Assembly: GCF_029867415.1 (NCBI RefSeq)
Contig: NC_081180.1
Span: 24,824,808-24,888,807 of the forward strand
Direction of reading: 5' to 3'
Source: Vicia villosa
Lineage: Eukaryota; Streptophyta; Magnoliopsida; Fabales; Fabaceae
Length of the DNA: 64,000 nucleotides
The translations under genes were made by a program, and so were the position numbers. Under the pieces are notes generated by a model. The model worked only from the letters and a program-made list of their open reading frames with translations, searched no databases and was not told where the DNA came from. Shown here piece by piece: positions 36,662-49,375 of the stretch; within the stretch, counting starts at the first letter, position 1; each line of letters begins with the position of its first letter.

Positions 36662-36679
36662 TCCCTAGCAGAGTCGCCA
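36662..36679 (-). other. Ogre primer-binding site (Arg-tRNA type)
   Basis: Minus strand TGGCGACTCTGCTAGGGA, four bases (GAAC) after the LTR end ...GGTCCACA. The same site in the inverted segment (40323-40340) reads TGGCGACTCTGCTGGGGA, one base different. Confidence 0.88.
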
Positions 36680-36683
36680 GTTC

Positions 36684-39197
36684 TGTGGACCTCCGATTTT
36701 TTTAATTCCGGGCCATACCTCTGATCTGTAGAGATACGTGAACTGACTCTTTTTTGTCGTTTAATGCTTTCGCATTTTTGAAATTCACAGAGTCGCCACC
36801 GACCTTTTATTTTATCCAATTAAGGAAAGGTTTATAAAAGAAACAGAAAAAAGACCTTTAAGAAATTCTGGGTAAGGGGGTAGGTTATACAAAGGGAAGG
36901 TGTTAGCACCCTTTGTATCCATGGTTATCCATGGGCTCTTAAGTTTGCTTAGCTCACTTGTTTTTCGATCACTTTTCAATTGCTCTGAAATTGCTCATAT
37001 GTGGTTTCAAATACCTTTGTAATTTGAATTTTGTAATGATCCGTGTGTGGATGTATACAAAATTCTTGTTTATCTTTCGAAAGATGTTTTGAAAAGAACG
37101 TTAACTTTGTAATAACCCGTGTTTGGATGTATACAAAGTATTGTCTTTTTTGAAGGTTTAGAAAAATCAACAGTGTATGAGAATTTTGTTTGTTTTGATT
37201 TGAGCAAGCAAACTAGGAGGTCTACCCTGAGTTGTAAGGTCTTTATCCTATTTCCTTTAAAAATCTATCCTTTCACCGGATATAAAAGCAAGGTTCGATT
37301 TTGTACTCAAAACAGTGGAATTTTGACTTTGATTTTGAAAGGAATGAGAAGGGATTACCTGAAGAGGTGCAAGTGTGATTGTGATTGAATTCAGATATTT
37401 ATCTTTGAAGTTAGTGATCTAACGGTTCAATTTTATCTTTGACATACACGCAGTTTATATGTGCTGGAAATTAAAATGCGGAAATGTAAAGTGCGGAAAG
37501 TAAATCTACGCTATTACATCGATTGTGCAGGAAACGTAAACTAGCCTATTTACATGAATTTGACATCCTATACATTTATCTAGGAATTTAAATTGCAAAA
37601 AATAAAAGGCATGTTTTTTTTTGGATTTTCTATGGTTTGATTTTAATTAATTAATGCATGATTAATTAAATTAAAATGAAGAAAAAGATGAAAATAGATT
37701 TAAACCTAGAAATTAAGTTTAAAATATGTACAAAAATATGTGTCAATTAATTTTAAAACAAAACTAATTTTTTTGGAATTTTTGAAATTGATTTGAAATT
37801 GATTTAAGTTAATTAAAACATAATTATGCAAATAATTATACAAATAATTAAAACTTAAAGATAAAATGATTCAAAATATGTACAAAATTAGTTTATAATA
37901 TATAAACAATATTTAACACAAAGAACAATTTTTTTTTATGATTTTTTTTTGATTGGTTAGAATAATTAAAAGCAAATATATAAACATATATACTAATTAA
38001 TTATGCAAAATATTGAAATTATGAAGAAAAATAAAATATTTTTATTTCAGAAAATAATATATTATTTTAGAAGTCTAAAAATATTTTTTGTGTATTTTTT
38101 GGATTTTTAAAACTATTTTTAATTAATTTAACAAAGAAATTAAAATAAAAATAAGAAATAAAAGGATACTGATCAGATGTGGAAATTAAATGAGGGAGTA
38201 TGATGCGCATGCGTGTTCTGAGGCGTTGGATGAGCTGTTAAGCAAGATCAGATGGTCCAGACTTTGAGGCACATGGTACACGTTACACCTGCAAAACACT
38301 TGATTAGAGATAAATTCAAAAAACACGCGCGCGCTTCTGAACCAATGGGAGGAAGACACGTCTTCGTCTTCAACCTTCAGACAAGGCCTTTGACAGCGCT
38401 TTTGTAAAAAAGCGCTATAGTAAGTGAACCCTAAATCTGCAAAATAACGAATAGGGGTAAACAAGCATAAAAATCAGGCGCGATGGCACCATTGGATTCG
38501 TCTTGTTCCACTGAATGTAACCATGTCCTTAATTTTGCTTAATTTTGGCCCTAATGAAAAACCCTAATTTTGAACTAAGCAAACCCTAAAATGGTATATG
38601 ATACAAACAACCATTAAAGTCCAATTGAAGCTCCAGAAACGACCAGAGCTTCAAACCAAACACAATTATGCATCTACATCTTGTTAAATGTGCGTGAATT
38701 ATGAGATATAAGTTGGTTTTAGTTTGAACAAACCGTGGCTTTATATAGCTCGATTCAGTGAAGTTTATGACTTGGAAATGATTGGAATTGTTTCAGTGTA
38801 GCTCAGAGATGATGTTTGAATGTTTATTTTATATTGAAATGGACTGAAACTTAAAATTCGAATTTCAAGTTTCTTTGAAAATTACAAGTGGTTACAAGTA
38901 TGCTATATGCTTATGGATGCTTCTGAACTCGTCTCTCTCGTTACTGAACTAAGATAGCTTATTTATAAGCTATGTGTGCTTACAATTGAAGCTAATATGT
39001 GCCTTAGTTGCCTTTGTTGAAACTTTGGTTTTTTAATATTAAAAACCTTTGAAAAATTGACCAAGTCTTGCTCTCCTTCAATGCACCTGCCTTGCTCTTC
39101 AATTCTCTGCAGAAGATGAAGATTCCTTAGGGGTGAGTCATGCTTGGAAGTTAAGCTACCATTATCCATGCATTTTCCTTTTAATTTTAATCTTAAA
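36684..39197 (-). repeat. Ogre LTR, truncated copy adjoining the PBS
   Basis: 2514 bases nearly identical to 25898-28411 of the 3' LTR. It stops at CTTAAA (39192-39197), where the sequence switches to the opposite strand. Confidence 0.93.
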
Positions 39198-40340
39198 TCA
39201 ATTTCAAATCAATTTCAAAAATTCCAAAAAAAAAATAGTTTTGTTTTAAAATTAATTGACACATATTTTTGTACATATTTTAAACTTAATTTCTAGGTTT
39301 AAATCTATTTTCATCTTTTTCTTCATTTTAATTTAATTAATCATGCATTAATTAATTAAAATCAAACCATAGAAAATCCAAAAAAAACATGCCTTTTATT
39401 TTTTGCAATTTAAATTCCTAGATAAATGTATAGGATGTCAAATTCATGTAAATAGGCTAGTTTACGTTTCCTGCACAATCGATGTAATAGCGTAGATTTA
39501 CTTTCCGCACCTTACATTTCCGCATTTTAATTTCCAGCACATATAAACTGCGTGTATGTCAAAGATAAAATTGAACCGTTAGATCACTAACTTCAAAGAT
39601 AAATATCTGAATCCAATCACAATCACACTTGCACCTCTTCAGGTAATCCCTTCTCATTCCTTTCAAAATCAAAGTCAAAATTCCACTGTTTTGAGTACAA
39701 AATCGAACCTTGCTTTTATATCCGGTGAAAGGATAGATTTTTAAAGGAAATAGGATAAAGACCTTACAACTCAGGGTAGACCTCCTAGTTTGCTTGCTCA
39801 AATCAAAACAAACAAAATTCTCATACACTGTTGATTTTTCAAAACTTTCAAAAAAGACAATACTTTGTATACATCCAAACACGGGTTATTACAAAGTTAA
39901 CGTTCTTTTCAAAACATCTTTCGAAAGATAAACAAGCATTTTGTATACATCCACACACGGATCATTACAAAATTCAAATTACAAAGGTATTTGAAACCAC
40001 ATATGAGCAATTTCAGAGCAATTGAAAAGTGATCGAAAAACAAGTGAGCTAAGCAAACTTAAGAGCCCATGGATAACCATGGATACAAAGGGTGCTAACA
40101 CCTTCCCTTTGTATAACCTACCCCCTTACCCAGAATTTCTTAAAGGTCTTTTTTCTGTTTCTTTTATAAACCTTTCCTTAATTGGATAAAATAAAAGGTC
40201 GGTGGCGACTCTGTGAATTTTCAAAAATGCGAAAGCATTAAGCGACAAAAAAGAGTCAGTTCACGTATCTCTACAGAACAGAGGTATGGCCCGGGATTAA
40301 AAAAATCGGAGGTCCACAGAACTGGCGACTCTGCTGGGGA
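39198..40340 (+). repeat. Inverted Ogre U5 fragment with its PBS
   Basis: Reverse complement of the first 1.12 kb of the LTR (25898-27019), then GAAC and an 18-base PBS on the plus strand. It therefore reads as LTR end plus PBS pointing opposite to the host element. It joins a complete LTR tail to tail at 40338-40340 through GGA shared by both sides. Some substitutions (for example 'agcattttg' near 39935) distinguish it from the other copies. Confidence 0.93.
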
Positions 40341-41069
40341 CCTCCGATTTTTTTAATTCCGGGCCATACCTCTGATCTGTAGAGATACGTGAACTGACTC
40401 TTTTTTGTCGTTTAATGCTTTCGCATTTTTGAAATTCACAGAGTCGCCACCGACCTTTTATTTTATCCAATTAAGGAAAGGTTTATAAAAGAAACAGAAA
40501 AAAGACCTTTAAGAAATTCTGGGTAAGGGGGTAGGTTATACAAAGGGAAGGTGTTAGCACCCTTTGTATCCATGGTTATCCATGGGCTCTTAAGTTTGCT
40601 TAGCTCACTTGTTTTTCGATCACTTTTCAATTGCTCTGAAATTGCTCATATGTGGTTTCAAATACCTTTGTAATTTGAATTTTGTAATGATCCGTGTGTG
40701 GATGTATACAAAATTCTTGTTTATCTTTCGAAAGATGTTTTGAAAAGAACGTTAACTTTGTAATAACCCGTGTTTGGATGTATACAAAGTATTGTCTTTT
40801 TTGAAGGTTTAGAAAAATCAACAGTGTATGAGAATTTTGTTTGTTTTGATTTGAGCAAGCAAACTAGGAGGTCTACCCTGAGTTGTAAGGTCTTTATCCT
40901 ATTTCCTTTAAAAATCTATCCTTTCACCGGATATAAAAGCAAGGTTCGATTTTGTACTCAAAACAGTGGAATTTTGACTTTGATTTTGAAAGGAATGAGA
41001 AGGGATTACCTGAAGAGGTGCAAGTGTGATTGTGATTGGATTCAGATATTTATCTTTGAAGTTAGTGAT

Positions 41070-44000
41070 TGTAATACGGTGAACTGACTTTTTATCAATC
41101 GAAATGTCGCGGTAAGCAAGAGTCGCCACCGACTTTTATTTTATCCAAACAAATTCGGAAAGGCAAAAAGAAACAGAAAAAAAACCTTTTTAAAGAAATC
41201 TAAGTTCGGGGGGTAATTTATGCAAAGGGAAGGTGTAAGGCACCCTTTGCATCCATGGTTTTCCATGGGCTCTTAATTGCTTTGCTTGCTCGTTTGTTTT
41301 TTGGAAGAAGTAGATGAAAGAAAAAAGTGGACTTTAGCTCGTAAATGAGCGTAGCCAGTTTTCAAAGAATTGTGAGAAAGAATATTAAAGATGAGCATTG
41401 CAAAGCAATTAGGGGCAATTACCTTAAACTCAGATGATAGGTCTCTTTTTAGCCTTTCAGAATGAAAGGGTCTATCCTTGCCATAAGAGGGCAGGAAGTC
41501 TTTCGTTTGGAGGTTAAAGGGTCATCGAATTATCGTTCACCTTAAGACTGTCCCATGCCATAGAGAGGCAGGTAGTCTAAAGGGAAGGATCAGAATAGCC
41601 TTTCGTGGGCAGCCAGAGGATACCTCAGCCTTTTCGTAGGCAACTTCCGAGGGTCAAGGTCATATCTAGTGTATCGAAGGCAGCATCATTTTAGGGTCTC
41701 ATGACCTTTGTATTTGTCGAGGCAACATGGCTGAGGTATCCTCGTATTCGAGGGACATGGCTATTCTGCAAAAAACACAAGGCAACAGGCAACAAGGCAA
41801 CAGGCAACAAGGCAATAGAGAGGTTACCCCAAAAGTGTGCGTGGGTGCAACAATCACGTGATTAATTCAGAAATTTTATCTTGTAATTAAGTCATTCTAA
41901 TTCAGTTCAAGACTTGCACTCCCTAAGATTACTAACCACACAGTAATATAACAGTATAATTAAAGCAATATGGGGAAGGGAAATTGCAACCAGCGGAGGA
42001 GAGGGGAATTGAAACCAGCGGGGTATAATTAAAAATTAAAACAAAAAATATTAGAGTTAGGGTTTAGGGTTACCGATACTCGTAGCTTTGGCGATGGCGA
42101 TTGACAAACCCTGGAGATTGGAAAAGAAAGAATAAACAGAAAAATGGGTGAGTGCATTATCGGTTCGGAGGTAAACGAAATTAACCTTAAAATAAGAAAT
42201 TAAAAAACGAATAGATAAACGAAAGATACTTAGCTTTGTATTTGATCTGATATGGTTGGCGGTCGGAGGAAACCTCGGAGGTAACCTTGGCTTCAATTGG
42301 AAGGTTGATGGGCAAAGGTTCGCCTCGAGCCTTAAGCATTAAACCTGATCATCAGAGAATTTGACAAAAATATAAGTGTAGGAGGAGTTCTATTGACGAG
42401 GAAATTAAACCCCAATTGCATGAAATAAATAACAATAATAATAAAAGAAGGGTTTAGAACTTAGCTTCGTTCTTTTGACGTGGCGCGTAGTCGGAAGGTT
42501 TTTGTAAAGATAATCCTGAAAAGGCACAGAAAAGAAACAAACATCTTCAGTGTATGGGCTGATCGTCATAAACCCTGGTTAGGGTATGAATTAAATAAGA
42601 CAATATAAACGATTTAATTAACTATTGGTCTCGCGACCTAATTAATCAAATCGGAAAAGAAAAATAAAATCGGGCGCAAAAATATTTTTATGAATTTTTA
42701 TGAATTAAAATAGAATATATATGGATTATTGAAAATAAATAAGATATCTAATTATATAAATAAAATAGATAAATAAATAAATAAATATATTATTATATAA
42801 AAAAGGTTTTTAGAAAATATATAGTTTTTATAAAACAAATAAAAAAACTAAAATAAAGAGAAAAACAAAAAGAAATTTGAAGAAACTTAGCTGGTGGAAT
42901 CTAGTGTGGTTGAACCTTGAGGGACTACCATGGGGCGTCTTGCCAGGGCCGTCAGATTTGGGGAATCGGAAATCCTATGGTGAAGCTCTGAGGGCGTATG
43001 GGCCACACCTGTGCGTGAGGGGCATTGGATCCTCAAATAACATTTTGTAAAAAATATCTGGTCCGGCCAGGTATCGAACTCAGGTTCATGGAGTTTCCAA
43101 TCACGCGCCCAGCCATCAGTACCAAGAGTGCCATCTTGTTATTATATTATCAGAATTAACATATATATATATATAAAAAAATCAGTTTAATTTTGAATCA
43201 AAAATCCCGCGCCCAGACTTGTCTTCCTCGTGGAGGCCGGGACTTTTGCCAACGGTTTCAGACTACTTTTACCTACAGTTTGTTGCCATGGCTAAAGGAC
43301 CTGAAATTCTCAACATCACAGAATAACAGCTATAAACGAAATGTAAACACATCATGCGATTCGGAATCGTCTCCTGAGAACGTCAGTAGCATTAGTTTTG
43401 TTTAATTCATCCTAAAATTAAAACCCCCAAAAGAGTTCCTTCGAACCCTAACAATGGCAGGTTGCTATCCCTGTACCAAAACTTGCAATTAATGATTTAA
43501 ACACGCTCTAAACATGATTATGAACATAATTAAGCAACCAATTTATGTGAATAATGCATGAATTTACGAAATCGAAGTTATAAAAGTATGGCCAAACCGT
43601 GAATGAACAGTAGTGTATTCTTGATGCTTTAAGCCTGGAAATTGATGGGGAAACGATAGAGAGTGTTCCCTGATCGTGTGTAAGCCTTCAAATGTCGCTG
43701 AATCTTCTCCAACCTCTCAAACTGATTTCACGATTTTCTTCACTTTTTGGACTTATCTCTGTCTGCAGAATCCTTGTCCATTCGCCCCCTGCTTCTGAAT
43801 CCGTTTTGGCAGTTATAGAGAGTACATTAGGGTAACAAATTTGATCAAAATCTTTGCAATTAGTATGATTGGATGTGAAATATTTTTTATTGAAATTTGA
43901 TTGAAAAATTGCCAATTTGGTACCAAATCTCTCAAAACGAATTTCTTCTAGTTTGCCTTGATTTTTGATGAGATATTGGATCTAATTTAGAATCAAATAT

Positions 44001-44989
44001 AGTCTTTGATTATTTCTAGTATTTTATTTAATTTAATTTGAATTCAAATGATCAAATCCAAAATAAAAATAAATAATAAACACTAAAAATAAATGAAATG
44101 GCCTATGGATCATAGATGGTCCATGAATCAAGTTAGGGATCAATTATTTGGGCCCATTTAGTCTAAAGACTTTAAATTCACCACTTTGGCCTTCATATAT
44201 TTTCTCGAAATTGTTCGACTTTAACAAGTCATAAATCCTTCAATATTTACTGTATGGAGTTATTCTAGGACTTTCTAGAAATCTTGGAGAGTCCTCTAAC
44301 CAGTGTCTTCAGTATCATATCAAAATTATTTTCCATGCTCATTTTATGTCCTTTTGAAAAAAAGTGTCTTTTGTTGACTTTTGAAAAGGACCTATAATGT
44401 TTTGGTCCATATCTCTCAAATGAAGCGTTTTTAGACTTGACATGTGAGACACAATTTTGTAGAGAATAAAATTTCCTTCAAGATGAGCTTTGGATGAGAA
44501 ATTTTTGATGTTCCATGTGAGAGTTATGGATGGTCAAAGTTCAGTTGACTTTTCCTATGAAAACCCTAATTTAGAAACTTTTGGATTTTGATGATTCTGG
44601 AGCTTTTCCTTGATGAATCATGATCGATCCTTGAAAAAAATAATGAATGATACTTCATAATGAGGATGTTGACCAAAAATCAGAAGTTTTGACTGTAGTT
44701 TTTCCAAAGTTTGACTTTTAGTCCAACTAGTCAATTATTGATCGTTTGAGCAATTGACTGAGTAATCTTTTGAATCAGGGCTTGAAACTTGGCCTGAGGA
44801 TACTATGAGGCATATGAGAGACCATGAATTCCACTTGAATTGTCAGAACTTGATTTTACTTTGAAAATATCGAAACCCTAATTTGAGGATGGTTGTTTTA
44901 GGAGAGTGTACAGTCAATCAAGTCTTGAGCTTCTGATACTCAAATAAGCTTGAGCATAAAATGTAGTGGGCAAATTTTGGGGTATGACA
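41070..44989 (-). mobile_element. Solo LTR of a second Ogre-like family, 3920 bp (level 4)
   Basis: TGTAATACGG...GGGGTATGACA, flanked by TSD GTGAT (41065-41069 and 44990-44994). It shares short blocks with the host LTR (AGTCGCCACCGAC near one end, GGCAAATTTTGGGGTAT at the other, and a middle block around 'aaatccttcaat'), so it is a related but distinct family. No internal region remains. It contains a GGCAACA minisatellite near 41775-41815 and no convincing gene. Confidence 0.92.
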
Positions 44990-45819
44990 GTGATCTAACG
45001 GTTCAATTTTATCTTTGACATACACGCAGTTTATATGTGCTGGAAATTAAAATGCGGAAATGTAAAGTGCGGAAAGTAAATCTACGCTATTACATCGATT
45101 GTGCAGGAAACGTAAACTAGCCTATTTACATGAATTTGACATCCTATACATTTATCTAGGAATTTAAATTGCAAAAAATAAAAGGCATGTTTTTTTTTGG
45201 ATTTTCTATGGTTTGATTTTAATTAATTAATGCATGATTAATTAAATTAAAATGAAGAAAAAGATGAAAATAGATTTAAACCTAGAAATTAAGTTTAAAA
45301 TATGTACAAAAATATGTGTCAATTAATTTTAAAACAAAACTAATTTTTTTGGAATTTTTGAAATTGATTTGAAATTGATTTAAGTTAATTAAAACATAAT
45401 TATGCAAATAATTATACAAATAATTAAAACTTAAAGATAAAATGATTCAAAATATGTACAAAATTAGTTTATAATATATAAACAATATTTAACACAAAGA
45501 ACAATTTTTTTTTATGATTTTTTTTTGATTGGTTAGAATAATTAAAAGCAAATATATAAATATATATACTAATTAATTATGCAAAATATTGAAATTATGA
45601 AGAAAAATAAAATATTTTTATTTCAGAAAATAATATATTATTTTAGAAGTCTAAAAATATTTTTTGTGTATTTTTTGGATTTTTAAAACTATTTTTAATT
45701 AATTTAACAAAGAAATTAAAATAAAAATAAGAAATAAAAGGATACTGACACTAGTACAAAAATGTTATTTTACACCCGTTTTTTATTAAATTTACACCCA
45801 TTATTTTTAATAAAAATCG

Positions 45820-46210
45820 GGTGTATATCCACAGGGTGAGAAATGTCTAACAAATTTACACCCGTTAATTTTAACAAAAATCGGGTGTAATTGGGCGTAA
45901 TTACGTTTTTAATTACACCCTGTTTTAATAAAAATCGGGTGTAATTGGGCGTAATTACGTTTTTAATTACACCCTATTTTAATAAAAATCGGGTGTAATT
46001 GGGCATAATTACGTTTTTAATTACACCCTATTTTAGTAAAAATCGGGTGTAATTGGACATAATTACGTTTTAATTACACCCTGTTTTAATAAAAATCGGG
46101 TGTAATTGGGCGTAATTACGTTTTAATCACACCCTATTTTAATTAAAATCGGGTGTAGATACGTTCTTAATTACACCCTATTTAATAAAAATTGGGTGTA
46201 AATACGCCAT
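45820..46210. repeat. CACTA left subterminal array, ~54 bp period
   Basis: TCGGGTGTAA recurs at 45881, 45935, 45989, 46043 and 46096, then more loosely to 46200. Each unit contains TTACACCCT...TCGGGTGTAA, an imperfect palindrome able to form a hairpin. Related words recur at the right end (51490-51670). In CACTA elements such arrays are binding sites for the transposon-encoded DNA-binding protein. Confidence 0.9.
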
Positions 46211-46453
46211 TTATGAATGAACAATTATATTATATTTAAATCTATTTACACCCTATTTCATATACACCATTTAGTTATCTTTCATTTTCAGTCATAATAT
46301 TGCAAATACTATAAAATCATACACATAAAAATCATATTTTAACTAAGTCAAAATATTTTTAATATTAACCAAAAAGTATACAAAATCATGTGCATTCATA
46401 ATATTTCAAGTACTATAAAATCATACACATAAAAATTATATTTTAACCAAGCC

Positions 46454-46577
46454 ATGCTTGACGGTTAACTTCGGTGTTCTCTAGTCCAATTGAATCCAAC
46501 CGCTTTCCACATGTAGCATTGGATTCATCCATGGCCAAAATACCACGCCCTGGAGAAGCAATTGCTTTCCACAATTC
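46454..46577 (-). pseudogene. Captured fragment of plastid fructose-bisphosphate aldolase
   Basis: The minus strand encodes [20 protein letters not shown] then [16 protein letters not shown], a diagnostic N-terminal segment of chloroplast class I fructose-bisphosphate aldolase (Calvin cycle and glycolysis). About 41 of roughly 350 residues are present. The start of the piece is altered (ELWKAIAS where the enzyme usually has a longer KTA insertion). It abuts the ARFRP1 exon directly and in a different frame. Confidence 0.92.
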
Positions 46578-46578
46578 A

Positions 46579-46800
46579 ATCCGGAGGAAGACCTTCTACA
46601 TTCGTGTACACCGACTTCATCTTCTCAAGCAAAGTCTACAAAATTATGCATTATATAGCAATTCAGAGCCACACAACAAACTTCTAATTTCTTAAAAACT
46701 ACGAGGTTAAAAAATGTTTTACCGTTTTGCCAGCCTTGTCAATCCCTAAAATGAGTACGTGAAGCTCTAACTTGTTGAACATGTACTGCGAAAGTCCATA
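46579..46800 (-). pseudogene. Captured ARF-related protein 1 (ARFRP1) exons
   Basis: Two exons are visible. 46723-46800 encodes YMFNKLELHVLILGIDKAGK, the start of the ARFRP1 small GTPase with its P-loop GIDKAGKT. After a GT...AG intron (46636-46722), 46579-46635 encodes [19 protein letters not shown]. These match the ARFRP1 N-terminus, a Golgi trafficking GTPase. The piece ends at PPD and is fused to the aldolase fragment. Retained intron shows capture from genomic DNA. Confidence 0.9.
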
Positions 46801-46941
46801 AAATAATGAAAAATAATTGTCAACACTTAAATATTGCAAAATATGCATGCACTAGTCTTTCCTCAATTATTGTATTTAGAAATTAAATCTTTTCAACCTG
46901 AAAAAAAGCAAAATTATAGAATTGCTAATTCAGGCACATAC

Positions 46942-47002
46942 CTTTTTGTTACTTGCAGCATCTTCGGCGTGCTTCACCAATGCCATGCCTTCGGTGGTAA
47001 CA
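46942..47002 (-). pseudogene. Captured cullin-1 exon fragment
   Basis: The minus strand encodes VTTEGMALVKHAEDAASNKK followed directly by a GTATGT splice donor. This matches the conserved segment of plant CUL1, the scaffold of SCF ubiquitin ligases, where the family reads VT-EGTALVK-AEDAAS. Only about 20 residues are present. Confidence 0.8.
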
Positions 47003-47399
47003 TTATGGGAAGAGGGAAAAAAGTTAAAGATAATTATTAAAAATAAATAAAATTGAATGTAAAGCTAACATTTCTCAAATTATAATTACTAAGGTTTCCT
47101 AATGATGATTTGCAAAAAAGCTGATTACTACTCCTACTCTATGCATGTGTATTCAAAAGCAAGAGAGTTTAAAGATACAACCTGAAGTGTATCTTCTGTT
47201 GGTAAAGATTCACATCTACCTCCCAAAGTTCCAACTCCTTGTTCTTTCATTGTTCCAATTTTAATAATCTTTTGCACAAATAATATAACAACCTAAACAT
47301 TTAAATACATGTTTTATTAGTCACATGTTTATTTTCTAGGTAGACACCTCTACATAAAAGACAAACTTCAGATCTATCAAACCAACCTTGCTAATGTAG

Positions 47400-48450
47400 G
47401 TGGAAAAGTTTATAGAGGACCGAACAACACAATATGACAAAGTATTACAAACCAGAACCATCATGTTTTCAATTAAACGCTTGTTATGATCATCCTTGAG
47501 TTTAGCAACCGTTAAGTCAAGACAGAGTTGCGCAGATCCAAGCAACATTTGAATAATTTTATCAGTAAATTTGTCAATACTCACTCTCGGGCAACGACAG
47601 ATTTGATCCAGAACCTGCACAATGTTAACATCTATTCAATTAGTAATACAAACTTTAAACTAGCATTATCATGTGTTCTGTATTGATTTCAAATATACCT
47701 TTAAGATGATATATTTTGTCGTGTGTTCTATATTGCTCAATTTTCCTTCAAGTGATATTATAGATTCCATGACCTTCAAATGTTACAAGATAAATAAATT
47801 AGTACAGCAAAAAAATCATTTCATAAATATTTGACACCTTTATGATGTCTGAATTTGTCACAAATTCAATCAAATTTGGAATGATATATACCAAGATCAT
47901 AAGGTACATCAAGCCTATTCGTGAACGGTCATATTTACCCAATTTAAAATAGAATTAGCAGAAATACTCGCCTGAATAGCTTCTTGCTCTTTGAAGTTAT
48001 CTGGCCCAACTTTCCTTACAAGATATACCATGCATTCAAGATATTTGGCAAGGACCAACAGTCTAGATAAACTGTGCTTATTAAACACAATGACTTTCAG
48101 TGCTTCCATTGTGCTATCGTAATAATTTTGGCGAAAAGTTCTCTGCATGCAACAATTGCATATCAAATCACATTAGGTTAACTGTTTACCGTAATCAAAA
48201 CCTATGACCTCGGATATTAATGTATACCGGCATTAATATTTTGTACCTGTACACGGGCACAAGAGTAACTTCTAATGGAGGGGACTAGTGTAGCCAATAA
48301 CTTCTTGTGATACCGGCCATTCATTAATAGTTCCTTATATTCAGTCAAACACTTAATTGCATGCATAGTAGCACAGAGTACTCGGGAGTCCGGATCATCT
48401 AGTGACTTAAGAACCATATTCACAACTTGATCAAAGTACTGCACCATGTC
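47400..48450 (-). pseudogene. Captured importin-like HEAT-repeat exons
   Basis: A string of minus-strand exons bounded by AG and GT: 48247-48450 (DMVQYFDQVVNMVLKSLDDP to RVQ), 47973-48143 (FRQNYYDSTMEALKVIVFNK to EAIQ), a short piece near 47860-47930, one at about 47700-47772, and 47400-47620 (VLDQICRCPRVSIDKFTDKI onward). The first two resemble importin-5 (karyopherin beta-3) repeats, which have QVV-MVL-S--DP and YYD--M--LK-I. The later exons are HEAT-like but not securely assigned. There are no clear start or end exons, so this is a fragment or a diverged copy. Confidence 0.6.
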
Positions 48451-48480
48451 CTGTGGTGGCAAAAGGGAAGAAAGAATCAT

Positions 48481-49370
48481 ATATGAATGAAATTGTTAGC
48501 ATCATAAAATTAAGCTAGTTTTGCAGGACTATTCCCCATTTTCGTTGAGGAGCTCCCGTCTTCCACTTGCTCTGAGTAACTCAGGACATCACCCTCAAGT
48601 CAACTTCAAACCAAATACACACACAAATATCAGTAAAGGAAATAGCTAATAGCCGCTCAAACTAACTTACCAAACTAACAATAATAACAATAACATACTA
48701 ACTAACTTTCAGTTGCAATTTTGACTGGGTCTAATAACGTATACTTCAATGCTATTGGCTTATTTGGTTTCATATTTTTATCATTTAAACTTCAAAATTA
48801 ATCAATTATATCAAGCTTCATAATTCAGATTTATATATATGTCAACATTTCCAATAACCAAAAAGGGAAAGAAGAAAAGCCGGATTATATCATGACAGTA
48901 GAAGCAGGCAGTAGAAAGCAGCAGCTTAATCATACTATATGATATAATAATCAATTAATCATCAGGTCTTGAATAAAATATAACATGATCCAATCAGTAA
49001 GGTAAGACCTAATGTGAACAAAAATATGATAACACTAATTTCCTTCATAACCAGATTCAAGTGGCTGTATATTTTAACACACACATTCTTTATATGAAAA
49101 GAATTTCCAGAATATTCTTAATCTATGACGTAAACCTAAAACTTGGTCAATTAAATTTAAATATATAAAATCCAATTATATAATCCATTTGCATAACACA
49201 ACTAACAGACCAAGATACTAGAATCTGTGGGCCTATACAATGAACAACATAGTATAATATAATGATTTAGACTATGTCTTTTTAACTTCTCACACGTTAT
49301 TCTGATATATTAATGCTTAGTCTAAAGTTTTGATGCATTATTCTCTGATATAGTCACTACTTAAGTTTCA
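48481..49370. other. CACTA interior spacer
   Basis: AT-rich sequence between the importin-like exons and the LysM frame. A minus-strand stretch at about 48520-48600 has an exon-like composition but was not recognised. Confidence 0.4.
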
Positions 49371-49375
49371 TTTTC

